Assembly: GCA_003559095.1 (NCBI GenBank)
Contig: PWMW01000187.1
Coordinates: forward strand, 26,164-90,163
Reading direction: 5' to 3'
Source of the DNA: Clostridiales bacterium
GTDB lineage: Bacteria; Bacillota; Limnochordia; Darwinibacteriales; B1SED10-159
DNA length: 64,000 nucleotides
Of the stretch, positions 53,631 through 61,505 are shown piece by piece. Numbering within the stretch: the stretch's first letter is position 1; every line of letters begins with the position of its first letter. Below the pieces are notes generated by a model, which saw only the letters and a list, made by a program, of their open reading frames with translations, was not told the DNA's origin and made no database searches. A program made the translations under genes and the position numbers.

Positions 53631-54050
53631 TCAACGCTGACGAATGCGTTCTGCTGCAGGAACAATCTCTTGAATGCGCAGGCCAAAGTTATCGTCAAGC
53701 ACGAGCACTTCCGCTTTGGCAATGGCATGCCCGTTTACGAAAAGTTCACTGGGTTCACCGGCTGTCTTGTCGAGGGCGATGATCTGGCCGGCTTTCAGTT
53801 CCATAAGCCTTCCCAACGTGATGGTTGTCCGACCCACCTCCGCCACTATCACCAGCTGGACATCATCCACGAAACGAATATCATTGTCCGGTGCCCCAGC
53901 CGTTCCTGGCGCCAGATCTGGAAACACGGCGGCCTCCACAGCAATAACCCTTGGTTTCACGGGTTTGTCGGGACCCGCGTCACTGTTTTTCAACGGTGCC
54001 TTTCTTGTCGACCCAGAGTAGCTTGCGTCTGTATGCCTTGTTGTGATCAC
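53631..54050 (-). CDS. fliN: Flagellar motor switch protein FliN (stand-alone SpoA domain)
   Basis: The 139-residue product starts with GTG after AAGGAGG. A Lys/Pro-rich leader of about 60 residues precedes a SpoA domain: VQLVIVAEVGRTTITLGRLMELKAGQIIALDKTAGEPSELFVNGHAIAKAEVLVLDDNFGLRIQEIV. It lies between fliL and fliO. A FliY with its own presumed FliN-type domain begins at the other end of the window, so the genome probably has two FliN-like switch subunits. Confidence 0.92.
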   Translation of the reverse strand: MITTRHTDASYSGSTRKAPLKNSDAGPDKPVKPRVIAVEAAVFPDLAPGTAGAPDNDIRFVDDVQLVIVAEVGRTTITLGRLMELKAGQIIALDKTAGEPSELFVNGHAIAKAEVLVLDDNFGLRIQEIVPAAERIRQR

Positions 54051-54092
54051 TGTTGTCCCTCCTTCTGCTTCTGTTCTACCGGGGCCCCCCCG

Positions 54093-54572
54093 TCATTGAA
54101 TAACCAAGTCCATGAAAAAGGCGTCAACAACCTCACCACGGGGAAGCAGTTCGTTAATGGACTGCACGATATCCCGGCGCAGTTCCTCCAGTCCTTGGCT
54201 GCCGTTGAGTTGTTCGATGCTGCGCGTGCGCAGGATGGTGATGATTCGATCCCGGACCTGGGGATGCCGGGATTCCAGTTCCTGAAGGAGGCCGCGCTCG
54301 CTGTTAAGCTCCAGTACGATCCCAGTGCGAATAAAGCGAGGTTGAGCAGTGGGCGTGGAGATGTTCACCGTAAAGTCGCCGGCCTCGAACATGGGTCCCA
54401 CTGGACGGGGGCCATTGGCGTCGTTCACCGCCGCCGGATCGCTGCTGGACAAGGCACTGCCAGTGCCGCCGAAGATCAAATAGGTGGTAAAGGCACTACC
54501 CACCGTGGCTAAGATCACTAAGGCCACGGCGCCAATGATTAATTTGAGATCCAATTCCACTTTGCCAGCCAT
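54093..54572 (-). CDS. fliL: Flagellar basal-body protein FliL
   Basis: FliL supports stator function. I start at the ATG of MAGKVELDLKLIIGAVAL, 6 bases after GAGGGGG (159 residues). It has one membrane helix and a periplasmic domain with FEAGDFTVNISTPTAQPRFIRTGIVLELN and RDRIITILRTRSIEQLNGSQGLEELRRDIVQSINELLPRGEVVDAFFMDLVIQ, the stomatin-like FliL signature. It follows motB by 11 bp. Confidence 0.95.
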   Translation of the reverse strand: MAGKVELDLKLIIGAVALVILATVGSAFTTYLIFGGTGSALSSSDPAAVNDANGPRPVGPMFEAGDFTVNISTPTAQPRFIRTGIVLELNSERGLLQELESRHPQVRDRIITILRTRSIEQLNGSQGLEELRRDIVQSINELLPRGEVVDAFFMDLVIQ

Positions 54573-54583
54573 GGTATTCCCCC

Positions 54584-55300
54584 TCAATTTGGTTCCTGCA
54601 CCCAATAGCTGTGATGCATGATGACGATGTCCACCCGCCGATTCAGCGCCCGGTTGGATGCGGTATCATTGGGTCGCAGTGGTCTGTATGCTCCGTAGCC
54701 AGCGGCCGAAAGTGTCGTGGGGTCAAAACCCTGCTGCTCTACGAGAAAGCGCACAACACTGGAGGCCCGCTGTGTGGACAGTTCCCAGTTAGACGGGAAC
54801 TGCGGCGTATTGATGGGCAGATTGTCTGTATGGCCCTCGACTCGCATGGGATTGTCTAAGTCCCGCAGCAAATCGGCCATGGGTGTGAGGATGCTGGTGG
54901 CTTCTGGTTTGAGCACAGCGCTTCCCAGGTCGAAAAATACCTGATCAGCGAAGCGGATAATGAGGCCTCGTTCTTCCATTTCCAGAAACACAATATCATC
55001 AAGTTCCTGCCGCACCAGATGATCGGTCAGTTGCCGCTGTAGTTCGTACAACTGTTGGAAGTCGATCTCGGCCCTCATGTCTTGGAATGCATCGGTGGGC
55101 GTGATGGTGCGACCTCCATCCAAGACGCCGACACTGCCTTGAAAGGCCGACATGATTCGCTGGAATTGCTGGACATCAATGGAGGAGAAGGCAAACATTA
55201 ACACAAAGAAGGCTAAAAGCAGCGTAACCATATCTGCATAGGTTGTCATCCAGAGCGGCGATCCTGCCTTTTGTTCTCGCGAACCTCGTCGCTTAGGCAT
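54584..55300 (-). CDS. motB: Stator protein MotB
   Basis: The 238-residue protein has one membrane helix with the proton-binding aspartate (WMTTYADMVTLLLAFFVLMFAF) and a C-terminal OmpA-like peptidoglycan-binding domain (VEGHTDNLPINTPQFPSNWELSTQRASSVVRFLVEQQG). It anchors the stator to the wall. The start overlaps the end of motA by 8 bp. A helical plug region of about 60 residues follows the membrane segment. Confidence 0.96.
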   Translation of the reverse strand: MPKRRGSREQKAGSPLWMTTYADMVTLLLAFFVLMFAFSSIDVQQFQRIMSAFQGSVGVLDGGRTITPTDAFQDMRAEIDFQQLYELQRQLTDHLVRQELDDIVFLEMEERGLIIRFADQVFFDLGSAVLKPEATSILTPMADLLRDLDNPMRVEGHTDNLPINTPQFPSNWELSTQRASSVVRFLVEQQGFDPTTLSAAGYGAYRPLRPNDTASNRALNRRVDIVIMHHSYWVQEPN

Positions 55301-56090
55301 TGGACAACACCCTCTCGCCCTCTGCCTCTGTCTCCAAACGATTGCGCTGATCGGGGGCTAAGAATGCTTTGAGTTTTTCTTCAACGATGCGCGGGTTTTC
55401 GCCAGCCTGAATGGAAAGAATCCCCTCAATCATAATCTCTCGGATCACGATTTCTTCGTCGCTTTTGACGGCCAACTTGCCGGCAATGGGCAAAAACACC
55501 AAATTGGCGGCCACCGCCCCATACAGTGTGGTGAGAAGCGCTACGGCCATACCGCTGCCCACTTGATCGGGATCATCCAGTTCCTGCAGCATTTGAATCA
55601 ACCCAATGAGCGTGCCAATCATGCCAAAGGCTGGTGCGATGGCGCCCATCTGCTCAAAGACCTTCTGACCAGTCTTGTGGCGCTGTTCCAGAAACGCCAA
55701 TTCGATTTCGAGTATGCTGCGGACCAGTTCGGGTTCGGTGCCGTCGACGACCAGTTGGATACCTTTCTGCAGAAATTCTTCGTCCAGTTCCTGGGCCTTA
55801 TCCTCGAGAGCTAGCAATCCTTCCCGACGAGAACTTTCGGCAAAGTCCACGAGGGTATCAATGACGGCTTTGGGGCTGCGACTTCCCTGGGTGAAGGCCA
55901 CTCGCACCAGAGGAAGAACGCCCAGCACATTCTTGAGGGGAAAGTTGACAAACAAAGCAGCGATGGTACCGCCAAGCACGATCATCAAACCGGAAGGGTT
56001 CCAGAATAGGTTCACTTCTCCACCCAAAATAATCGAACCCAAGAGTAGTCCGGCGCCCAGCGTTATGCCTAACAAGGTGGCTAGATCCAT
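55293..56090 (-). CDS. motA: Stator protein MotA
   Basis: The 265-residue protein has the four membrane helices of MotA, with LGITLGAGLLLGSIILGGEVNLFWNPSGLMIVLGGTIAALFVNFPL and the conserved MGAIAPAFGMIGTLIGLIQMLQELDDPDQVGSGMAVALLTTLYGAVAANLVFLPIAGKL block. It makes the proton channel with MotB and pushes on FliG. It lies 62 bp after flgE, where many relatives have the small flbD/swrD gene; that gene is absent here. Confidence 0.96.
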   Translation of the reverse strand: MDLATLLGITLGAGLLLGSIILGGEVNLFWNPSGLMIVLGGTIAALFVNFPLKNVLGVLPLVRVAFTQGSRSPKAVIDTLVDFAESSRREGLLALEDKAQELDEEFLQKGIQLVVDGTEPELVRSILEIELAFLEQRHKTGQKVFEQMGAIAPAFGMIGTLIGLIQMLQELDDPDQVGSGMAVALLTTLYGAVAANLVFLPIAGKLAVKSDEEIVIREIMIEGILSIQAGENPRIVEEKLKAFLAPDQRNRLETEAEGERVLSNA

Positions 56091-56119
56091 GTTACCATCT
56101 CCGATCGTTCGTTACAGGT

Positions 56120-56141
56120 GGGGCTGGTGTCAGCCAGCCCC
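56120..56141 (-). terminator. Hairpin between flgE and motA
   Basis: GGGGCTGG and CCAGCCCC form a perfect 8 bp stem with a 6-base loop, 12 bases past the flgE stop codon. There is no T run, so it may be a stability or pausing hairpin rather than a terminator. Confidence 0.45.
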
Positions 56142-56152
56142 GCCCCCATCTA

Positions 56153-57430
56153 CTATCGCTTAAGATTCACCAATTCCTGCAGCATCTCATCAGATGAGGT
56201 GATGATCCGCGAGTTTGCTTGAAAACCGCGCTGGGTGACAATCATGTTCGTAAACTCTTGGCTGAGGTCCACGTTGGACATCTCAAGTGAGCTGGGAGCC
56301 ACCTCGCCAAAACCACCGCTGCCAGCGGCCCCAAATATGGCATCGCCCGAGTTGCTGCTCTCAGCGAACATCGTACTGCCACTTTGGCTCAGGCCGGCGG
56401 CATTGGGAAAGCGGGCCATGCCAATCTGCCACAGAGGCCTTGTGAGGCCATTGGAATAGCTGCCCGTAACAACGCCGGCTTGATCCACCGTGAAGCTTTC
56501 GAGAATGCCACTGCGGTAGCCATTGATGTTTTGAACAATCACTGTGGTATCTTGGGCATAGGACGTCATCTGTCCCAAGTCCAAACGAATATTGAGCGGC
56601 GCTACTCCCGTGCCCAGATCCGCAGCATCGATGATGAAATTCGCCGTGGAGCCGCTCTCCACGGAGCCATTTTCGTCGAAGACCAGTGTTTCAGGGCCGA
56701 AGACCTCAGCGGCATCTTGGAAAACACGATAGGACCAACTGCTGTCGTCTAGTTGGGTCAGTTCCACCCGCAGATCCACCCGTCCTCCCCTGGAGTCCAA
56801 GGCGGTAAACTGGCGATTCACGATGAGACCGCCGGCTTCCGCATCATAGCGGGCATCGAGGTTGCCTGCCAGGAGCACGCTGTCCGTGGCGCGGCCCGGA
56901 ATGGTGTCCTCCGTGTTAATGTAAATGTCCTTGAGATTACCAGCCTGTGCTTCCACCGGCCGATATTGGTCTGTGCCTGGAATTCGCTGAAACTCGAAGC
57001 CCTGGACACGCAGTCCGTTGACCAAACTGACAAGGTTCCCCTGCTGATCGCCGCTGGCATCGGTGGCGCTGAGGCCGAACATGCCAGCGCGGGTGTACAG
57101 CCGTTGATCGCCGGATCCGAGGACAAAGAATCCATCACCTTCAATGGCCAAATCGGTGATATTGCCCGTGGATTCGGTATTGCCTTGACTGTGCAGAACA
57201 TCAATACTTCCCAATTGCACTCCAAGGCCCACCTGCTGTGGGTTGGTTCCTCCGCGAACATTCGTTGGAGCCGAAGCTCCGCGAATGGTCTGACTCAACA
57301 TGTCCTGAAAGGACGCACGGCTTGACTTGAAGCCGTATGTGTTTACATTGGCAATATTGTTCCCGATGACGTCCATACGCACTTGATGGGTGCGCAGACC
57401 TGAGACACCGGCAAACATTGACCGCATCAT
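56153..57430 (-). CDS. flgE: Flagellar hook protein FlgE
   Basis: The 425-residue protein makes the hook. The N-terminal D0 signature MRSMFAGVSGLRTHQVRMDVIGNNIANVNTYGFKSSRASFQDMLSQ and the C-terminal coil SLEMSNVDLSQEFTNMIVTQRGFQANSRIITSSDEMLQELVNLKR are complete. The middle carries LEGDGFFVLG-like AIEGDGFFVLGSGDQRLYTRAGMF. It lies 101 bp after the TIGR02530-type gene, with AAGGAGGCAACTGCC upstream of the start. Confidence 0.95.
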   Translation of the reverse strand: MMRSMFAGVSGLRTHQVRMDVIGNNIANVNTYGFKSSRASFQDMLSQTIRGASAPTNVRGGTNPQQVGLGVQLGSIDVLHSQGNTESTGNITDLAIEGDGFFVLGSGDQRLYTRAGMFGLSATDASGDQQGNLVSLVNGLRVQGFEFQRIPGTDQYRPVEAQAGNLKDIYINTEDTIPGRATDSVLLAGNLDARYDAEAGGLIVNRQFTALDSRGGRVDLRVELTQLDDSSWSYRVFQDAAEVFGPETLVFDENGSVESGSTANFIIDAADLGTGVAPLNIRLDLGQMTSYAQDTTVIVQNINGYRSGILESFTVDQAGVVTGSYSNGLTRPLWQIGMARFPNAAGLSQSGSTMFAESSNSGDAIFGAAGSGGFGEVAPSSLEMSNVDLSQEFTNMIVTQRGFQANSRIITSSDEMLQELVNLKR

Positions 57431-57531
57431 AGGCAGTTGCCTCCTTAGTTTTCGACAATTCCACCGTCAATCGGTCCGGCAGAATTGGGGCCTCCTTTAC
57501 GGTCCAGCCCCTCGCCATTGTCTTTGTGGCG

Positions 57532-57924
57532 TTACGATGGTTTAATAACAGCACTGTCAATGTTGGTGAAAACGTTGTCCATCATCTGTTCCTGATCCAA
57601 GGCTGTAATGACCGTGCGATTACGGACACTGACAACAAACGCCAAGTCATCCAGGAGAATCAGGGATTCTCGGCCGCCTTTGCCCCCTGCTTTCGCCACC
57701 GCTTGCTCCAATCGCTCTAGTTGCTGTGGGGAGAGCTCGATGCCTCGATGGGCCAACCGTTTGGATGCATGGGCGGAAAAGCGAAGTTCTGAACCATGCA
57801 GCTGTTTTTCGAACACCTTCTGGAAGGATGCATCATGCGGCTGCGGCTGACTCTGACGCTGCGGCCGGACGGGATTGGTCGAGCGAATGGGTATTCCTTG
57901 AGGTACGCGAAAGTTGTCACTCAC
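57532..57924 (-). CDS. TIGR02530-family flagellar operon protein
   Basis: The 130-residue product matches the small family encoded between flgD and flgE in firmicutes: FSAHASKRLAHRGIELSPQQLERLEQAVAKAGGKGGRESLILLDDLAFVVSVRNRTVITALDQ. It has no membrane segment. In Bacillus and clostridia the gene's role is not well established and is thought to concern hook assembly or its regulation. It overlaps flgD by 8 bp. Confidence 0.9.
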   Translation of the reverse strand: MSDNFRVPQGIPIRSTNPVRPQRQSQPQPHDASFQKVFEKQLHGSELRFSAHASKRLAHRGIELSPQQLERLEQAVAKAGGKGGRESLILLDDLAFVVSVRNRTVITALDQEQMMDNVFTNIDSAVIKPS

Positions 57925-58366
57925 TGGGGCTGCCCCCTTGTGAAATACTTACCACTTCACCAAAGTCGTAAAGTCGTCCGTCCACCTGCACTAGGGGCCA
58001 AGCATCGCGAAACTGAACGCCTTCCACCACACCGAAAATGTTTTCCCCGGCCCATGTCTGCAGTTCCACTTGTTTGCCGAGCATGTTCATGGCCTGCCCT
58101 AGCGCCGTCAACTGCTGCTGTGCTTTCATCATCTCAGACATAGTTGTATTGAGATTCTGCATCTGTTCTAGGCTGCTGAACTGGGCCAGTTGGGCTACAA
58201 ACTCCTGATCCTGGACGGGGTTGATAGGATCTTGGTATCGCAACTGCACCGTCAGCAGGCGCAAAAAGTCGTCCTTTCCCAGGATATCACCATGGATCTT
58301 CCCGCCGAAGGACGTACCACTGCTTTGGGCGGTCGCGTTGGCTGCTCCGTAAAACATAGACGTCAC
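57917..58366 (-). CDS. flgD: Hook-capping protein FlgD
   Basis: The 149-residue FlgD guides hook subunit assembly. It has the conserved N-terminal stretch LGKDDFLRLLTVQLRYQDPINPVQDQEFVAQLAQFSSLEQMQNLNTTMSEM, then a short C-terminal beta part (VEGVQFRDAWPLVQVDGRLYDFGEVVSI). The length matches the short firmicute form without the Ig-like domain. It lies 5 bp after fliK. Confidence 0.95.
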   Translation of the reverse strand: MTSMFYGAANATAQSSGTSFGGKIHGDILGKDDFLRLLTVQLRYQDPINPVQDQEFVAQLAQFSSLEQMQNLNTTMSEMMKAQQQLTALGQAMNMLGKQVELQTWAGENIFGVVEGVQFRDAWPLVQVDGRLYDFGEVVSISQGGSPSE

Positions 58367-58371
58367 ACCTC

Positions 58372-60081
58372 CTAAATTCTCAGGTTCACGGTACCACCTC
58401 CGGGGCTATCATTGCCCACCAGGCGGGGTTCCCCTGCCGGTGGCTCCTTGTCCCCTGCAGTGGCCCGTTCCGTGCCGTTGTCGTGCTCATTGTTCGGGAA
58501 GGGATGTTGATCAGCGTTTTGCTCAGCTGATTGGTTGCCAACATTTACGGCTAAATGTTGGATATCCAGTCCCATTCCTTCCAAGTTTGACCGCAGTTGG
58601 TTGAGATTGGCTTGGATGATCTCCCGCACACTTTGATTCTCAGCGGTAAACTCAGCTGTCACCACACCGTGCTCAATAACAAAACGGATTCGCACATCGC
58701 CTAAATACTCAGGCTGCAGCTGAATTCTAACCTCGCCTCGCTCCGCCGTGGTTACGAACTGCATGCGTTCAACGATCTGGGTTGGAATGTCGTCGGGGAC
58801 CTGCGAACTGATAACCTCGGTCGGTCGGGGATCCACAACGGTCTCGGGCCCCCAGGGCTGGGTTGGAGCCAATGGCGTTTCTAGTTCCAGAGTTTTTGAT
58901 TGTTCCAGTGTTTGCTCCGCTGCACCGAGGAGTGTCGGCATCTGCGCTGGGGTCGTTTTACCACCGCCGCCGTCCATGGGGACTGCATCCTGTGATCTCC
59001 AGAGCGTGGGATCGCTGTGGTCCCCCTTCTGCGCTCCAGACTCAGGGTACTGGTGACCAGCGCTAGTCGTCATCCAGTGGTCGCTGTTGACGGCAAAGTG
59101 CGCAATGCCCGTCTCAGCCAGCAGATTCGGCCGCACAGTGAGCAGACCATCGTTCCCCGCGTTTCGTTGAGGGAATGGCTGGGGCAAGCTTTGGACGAAC
59201 CTATGGTCACCATACTCGGCAGTTCGTTCGGCGCGGGCCAACGTTGACGGAGTTGCTTCGACAGTCTCAAAACCGCGCTTCGGCAGTACTTGCGGTTTCA
59301 GCAGCCCAGGGATGGTATCCGTAATCTCTGGAACCCACGGGATCTTTTCGCTGACCACCGACGAATGCCCATTGTGCCCATGCAGCGGCGGCAGTTTGCC
59401 CGGTGAAACAGAATCCTTCGGGTCAACGGGAATCCTTCCCTTGGCAGAGTTCAGTTCAGCTCTGCTGGTAGTCCGCTGGCCGGGGAGATCCCAAGCAGTC
59501 AGCAACCCATCCGAGCCGTCGGCGGGCCTAGGGGCCTGATGGGCAGACCCTACAGGAATGGAGAAGATCTGTGGATCTTTGATCTTTCTCATCTCCGTAC
59601 TAACAGGTTCCACTTCTTTGCCAGACTCCCCGGATAGCGGTAGCGATGGATGCGGCGCCATTCCCTGTGGCTCTCCTGGCTGTGCTTTCCTGGCATCGCT
59701 GTCCTTTGAGACGGTAGGAACTGGCTGGTTATCAGATGCTGGGAGTTGAGATTCGCTCACTGCCTGCTTGATTAGCTGGGTGTGGGCAAGTGATTTCCCG
59801 TGCTCTTCGAGTTGCCAGCACACGTGTCTTTTCGACGTTGACCCGTCGAGAATGCGCCGGATTGCAGCGGCATCGGGCAGCTGGTCGCTGCTTGTGAATA
59901 TGGGAACCAGCGAGGCCCATTGGGCAGCTGTACCGTCCTCGTCGTCAGCCTCTGCCAGTTGCCTTGCCTGCACCAGCATGGCGGCAAACTCTGCGTTCAC
60001 CCCATGTTGCTTTTCTGGTTTGACAGCCGTGCTCAACATGCTTTCTGGCAGCTTCGATTGAACTATGTTTGTACTCGACAA
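58372..60081 (-). CDS. fliK: Flagellar hook-length control protein FliK
   Basis: FliK measures the hook and triggers the FlhB switch. The TTG start (product begins M-SSTNIVQSKLPES, 569 residues) lies 5 bases after AGGAGGTG, whereas the track start 12 codons upstream has no good site. The N-terminal two-thirds is low-complexity and rich in Pro, Ser and Gln. The C-terminal flg_hook domain has VTTAERGEVRIQLQPEYLGDVRIRFVIEHGVVTAEFTAENQSVREIIQANLNQLRSNLEGMG. It lies between the MotE-like gene and flgD. Confidence 0.92.
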   Translation of the reverse strand: MSSTNIVQSKLPESMLSTAVKPEKQHGVNAEFAAMLVQARQLAEADDEDGTAAQWASLVPIFTSSDQLPDAAAIRRILDGSTSKRHVCWQLEEHGKSLAHTQLIKQAVSESQLPASDNQPVPTVSKDSDARKAQPGEPQGMAPHPSLPLSGESGKEVEPVSTEMRKIKDPQIFSIPVGSAHQAPRPADGSDGLLTAWDLPGQRTTSRAELNSAKGRIPVDPKDSVSPGKLPPLHGHNGHSSVVSEKIPWVPEITDTIPGLLKPQVLPKRGFETVEATPSTLARAERTAEYGDHRFVQSLPQPFPQRNAGNDGLLTVRPNLLAETGIAHFAVNSDHWMTTSAGHQYPESGAQKGDHSDPTLWRSQDAVPMDGGGGKTTPAQMPTLLGAAEQTLEQSKTLELETPLAPTQPWGPETVVDPRPTEVISSQVPDDIPTQIVERMQFVTTAERGEVRIQLQPEYLGDVRIRFVIEHGVVTAEFTAENQSVREIIQANLNQLRSNLEGMGLDIQHLAVNVGNQSAEQNADQHPFPNNEHDNGTERATAGDKEPPAGEPRLVGNDSPGGGTVNLRI

Positions 60082-60119
60082 TATTTCACCTCCTTTCATG
60101 CCTAGCGGTAGCGGCATCC

Positions 60120-60692
60120 TCAGGGACTGGCATCCTTCAGCCTCTGACTGAGACGGGCTGCCAAATCTCGATCCATGTCAGCCATAATGGGTGCCGACTG
60201 TCGGGGGTTCATGACCCTAAGGATGGCCAGGGCGGTCGCTTCGTCCATACGTTCGAAAATGGCTGCCGCATCGCCAGGGCGCATATCACTGTACATGTCG
60301 GCCAAGAGCATAGTATTGGCCTCTTCCCCTTGGAGCGCCGCCAGTTGATTACGCTGCTCTTCCAGTTCGTTCAGTTGGTCTGTAATGTTGCTTTCCCGGG
60401 CATCCAGGGCCACACTTTGCTGCGAAAGAGTGTTCCAAGCCGCCGCCAGTTCTTGCTCTCGCTGGGACAGCTCCTGTTCGGCCACAGCCAAGCGTTGTTC
60501 CTGTTCATCGATCCAAGCACCAGCTTCTTGTCCCCGTCGATATGTCTGCAGATAGGGGCGCAGCTGTGGACTGCGTTCAGCCCAAGCTTGAACCCATGCA
60601 CCCGGCTCAATGACATCAGTGACAGCGAGGACAACGAAAGCTGCTGTTACGGCCATGAGGAGCGCCAGGATGGTCAAGAACCATTTTGCCAT
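60120..60692 (-). CDS. MotE-like flagellar protein (MgtE N-domain, YlxF family)
   Basis: The 190-residue product has one N-terminal membrane helix, a long coiled coil (about 60-125), and a C-terminal MgtE-N-like repeat (LADMYSDMRPGDAAAIFERMDEATALAILRVMNPRQSAPIMADMDRDLAARL). It resembles MotE of Sinorhizobium and YlxF of Bacillus, proteins of the fliJ-fliK interval. Its role is in motor or stator assembly by inference. It lies downstream of the 369 bp gap. Confidence 0.88.
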   Translation of the reverse strand: MAKWFLTILALLMAVTAAFVVLAVTDVIEPGAWVQAWAERSPQLRPYLQTYRRGQEAGAWIDEQEQRLAVAEQELSQREQELAAAWNTLSQQSVALDARESNITDQLNELEEQRNQLAALQGEEANTMLLADMYSDMRPGDAAAIFERMDEATALAILRVMNPRQSAPIMADMDRDLAARLSQRLKDASP

Positions 60693-61061
60693 GTTGTTCC
60701 CTCCTCGCTGGAAGCAGCGGGCTAGGTGTCCACTGCAAAACTCTGTAAAAAGAGCCTTGGCACTTCGTGATTTCTGTTTGGCGCTTTCGTGTCACTTGTG
60801 AAGCGAGCTCATAGCAGACCGGCGGCACAGACGGGCTCTAACGCGCCCAGTCAACGGTCCTGCTCGGAGAAACGCCAGTTCCAGGCGTTTCGGGCTCGGT
60901 TGTAAACCACGTGTTGGTCGCTATAAGACAGGTATGAAAGTAATGTGTTGATTTTCCCGCAAACCCGAGCAGCCACAGGCCGCACGTCTTGGTGAAATCG
61001 AAGCTAGAGCGATGTCGCGTCTCTTGTTAAGGGCTCGCCACGGTATTTTGGCAACACATTT
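60693..61061. other. 369 bp gene-free gap in the flagellar operon with long-range complementarity
   Basis: Neither strand has a convincing ORF here. On the minus strand AATGTGTTG pairs with CAACACATT (61052-61060 with 60942-60950), CTGCTCGG pairs with CCGAGCAG (60860-60867 with 60965-60972), and GAAACGCC pairs with GGCGTTTC (hairpin 60869-60891). The first two stems cross, so they would form a pseudoknot or be alternatives. I do not recognise tmRNA, RNase P RNA, SRP RNA or a known riboswitch, and no sigma-28 promoter is evident. Confidence 0.6.
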
Positions 61062-61487
61062 TTAGAACGCCTGCTCATTCTTGGCCAGATCATCCAATGC
61101 GGACTGTTCCCGCCGCAGTTGCTCGTGACGAAATGCTTGATAATCATGGGCCCGCAGATTGTCTAGAGCTTCGCGATCCTGACGCCTCTTGATCCAGATG
61201 CTCCGCAATCGCTCTTCGGCAGCAGCCGCTTCTGCGACGCGGGCAGCTTGACTTTGGATCCGTCGCTCGAGGACATCCAAGTGCTGGTACATGGCGGTGC
61301 GCAGTTCACGATCCTTTTGACGATACCCAAAATTTGCGGTGTCACTGCGATCCTGCTGCAGAGCATGTAATGTCTTCTGTTCCGTTTCGAGATGGGTCTT
61401 GGCGTGTACCCACTCTTGGCGAGCCGTTTTTTCGTGATGGGTGCGAAGTTTCTGCACCGGCTCCAAGCGGAATGCAAAACGCTGCAT
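61062..61487 (-). CDS. fliJ: Flagellar export chaperone FliJ
   Basis: The 141-residue product is an all-helical coiled coil of the FliJ type: FAFRLEPVQKLRTHHEKTARQEWVHAKTHLETEQKTLHALQQD at the N-terminus and RQDREALDNLRAHDYQAFRHEQLRREQSALDDLAKNEQAF at the C-terminus. FliJ links the FliI ATPase to the FlhA gate. It lies 18 bp after fliI, in the conserved fliG-H-I-J order. Confidence 0.94.
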   Translation of the reverse strand: MQRFAFRLEPVQKLRTHHEKTARQEWVHAKTHLETEQKTLHALQQDRSDTANFGYRQKDRELRTAMYQHLDVLERRIQSQAARVAEAAAAEERLRSIWIKRRQDREALDNLRAHDYQAFRHEQLRREQSALDDLAKNEQAF

Positions 61488-61505
61488 GACGAGTCCTCCA
61501 AGTCT

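Noticed and set aside
57431-57531. Possible sigma-28 promoter ahead of flgE (TAAA-N15-GCCG)
   Set aside because: The -35 and spacing fit, but the -10 reads GCCGGACC, matching only four of eight bases of GCCGATAA.
60693-61061. tmRNA, RNase P RNA or SRP RNA in the flagellar gap
   Set aside because: The size would suit tmRNA, but the GGGGGC start, TCCACCA end, GAGGAAAGTC and GGAAGCAGCC-type signatures are absent in the expected arrangement.
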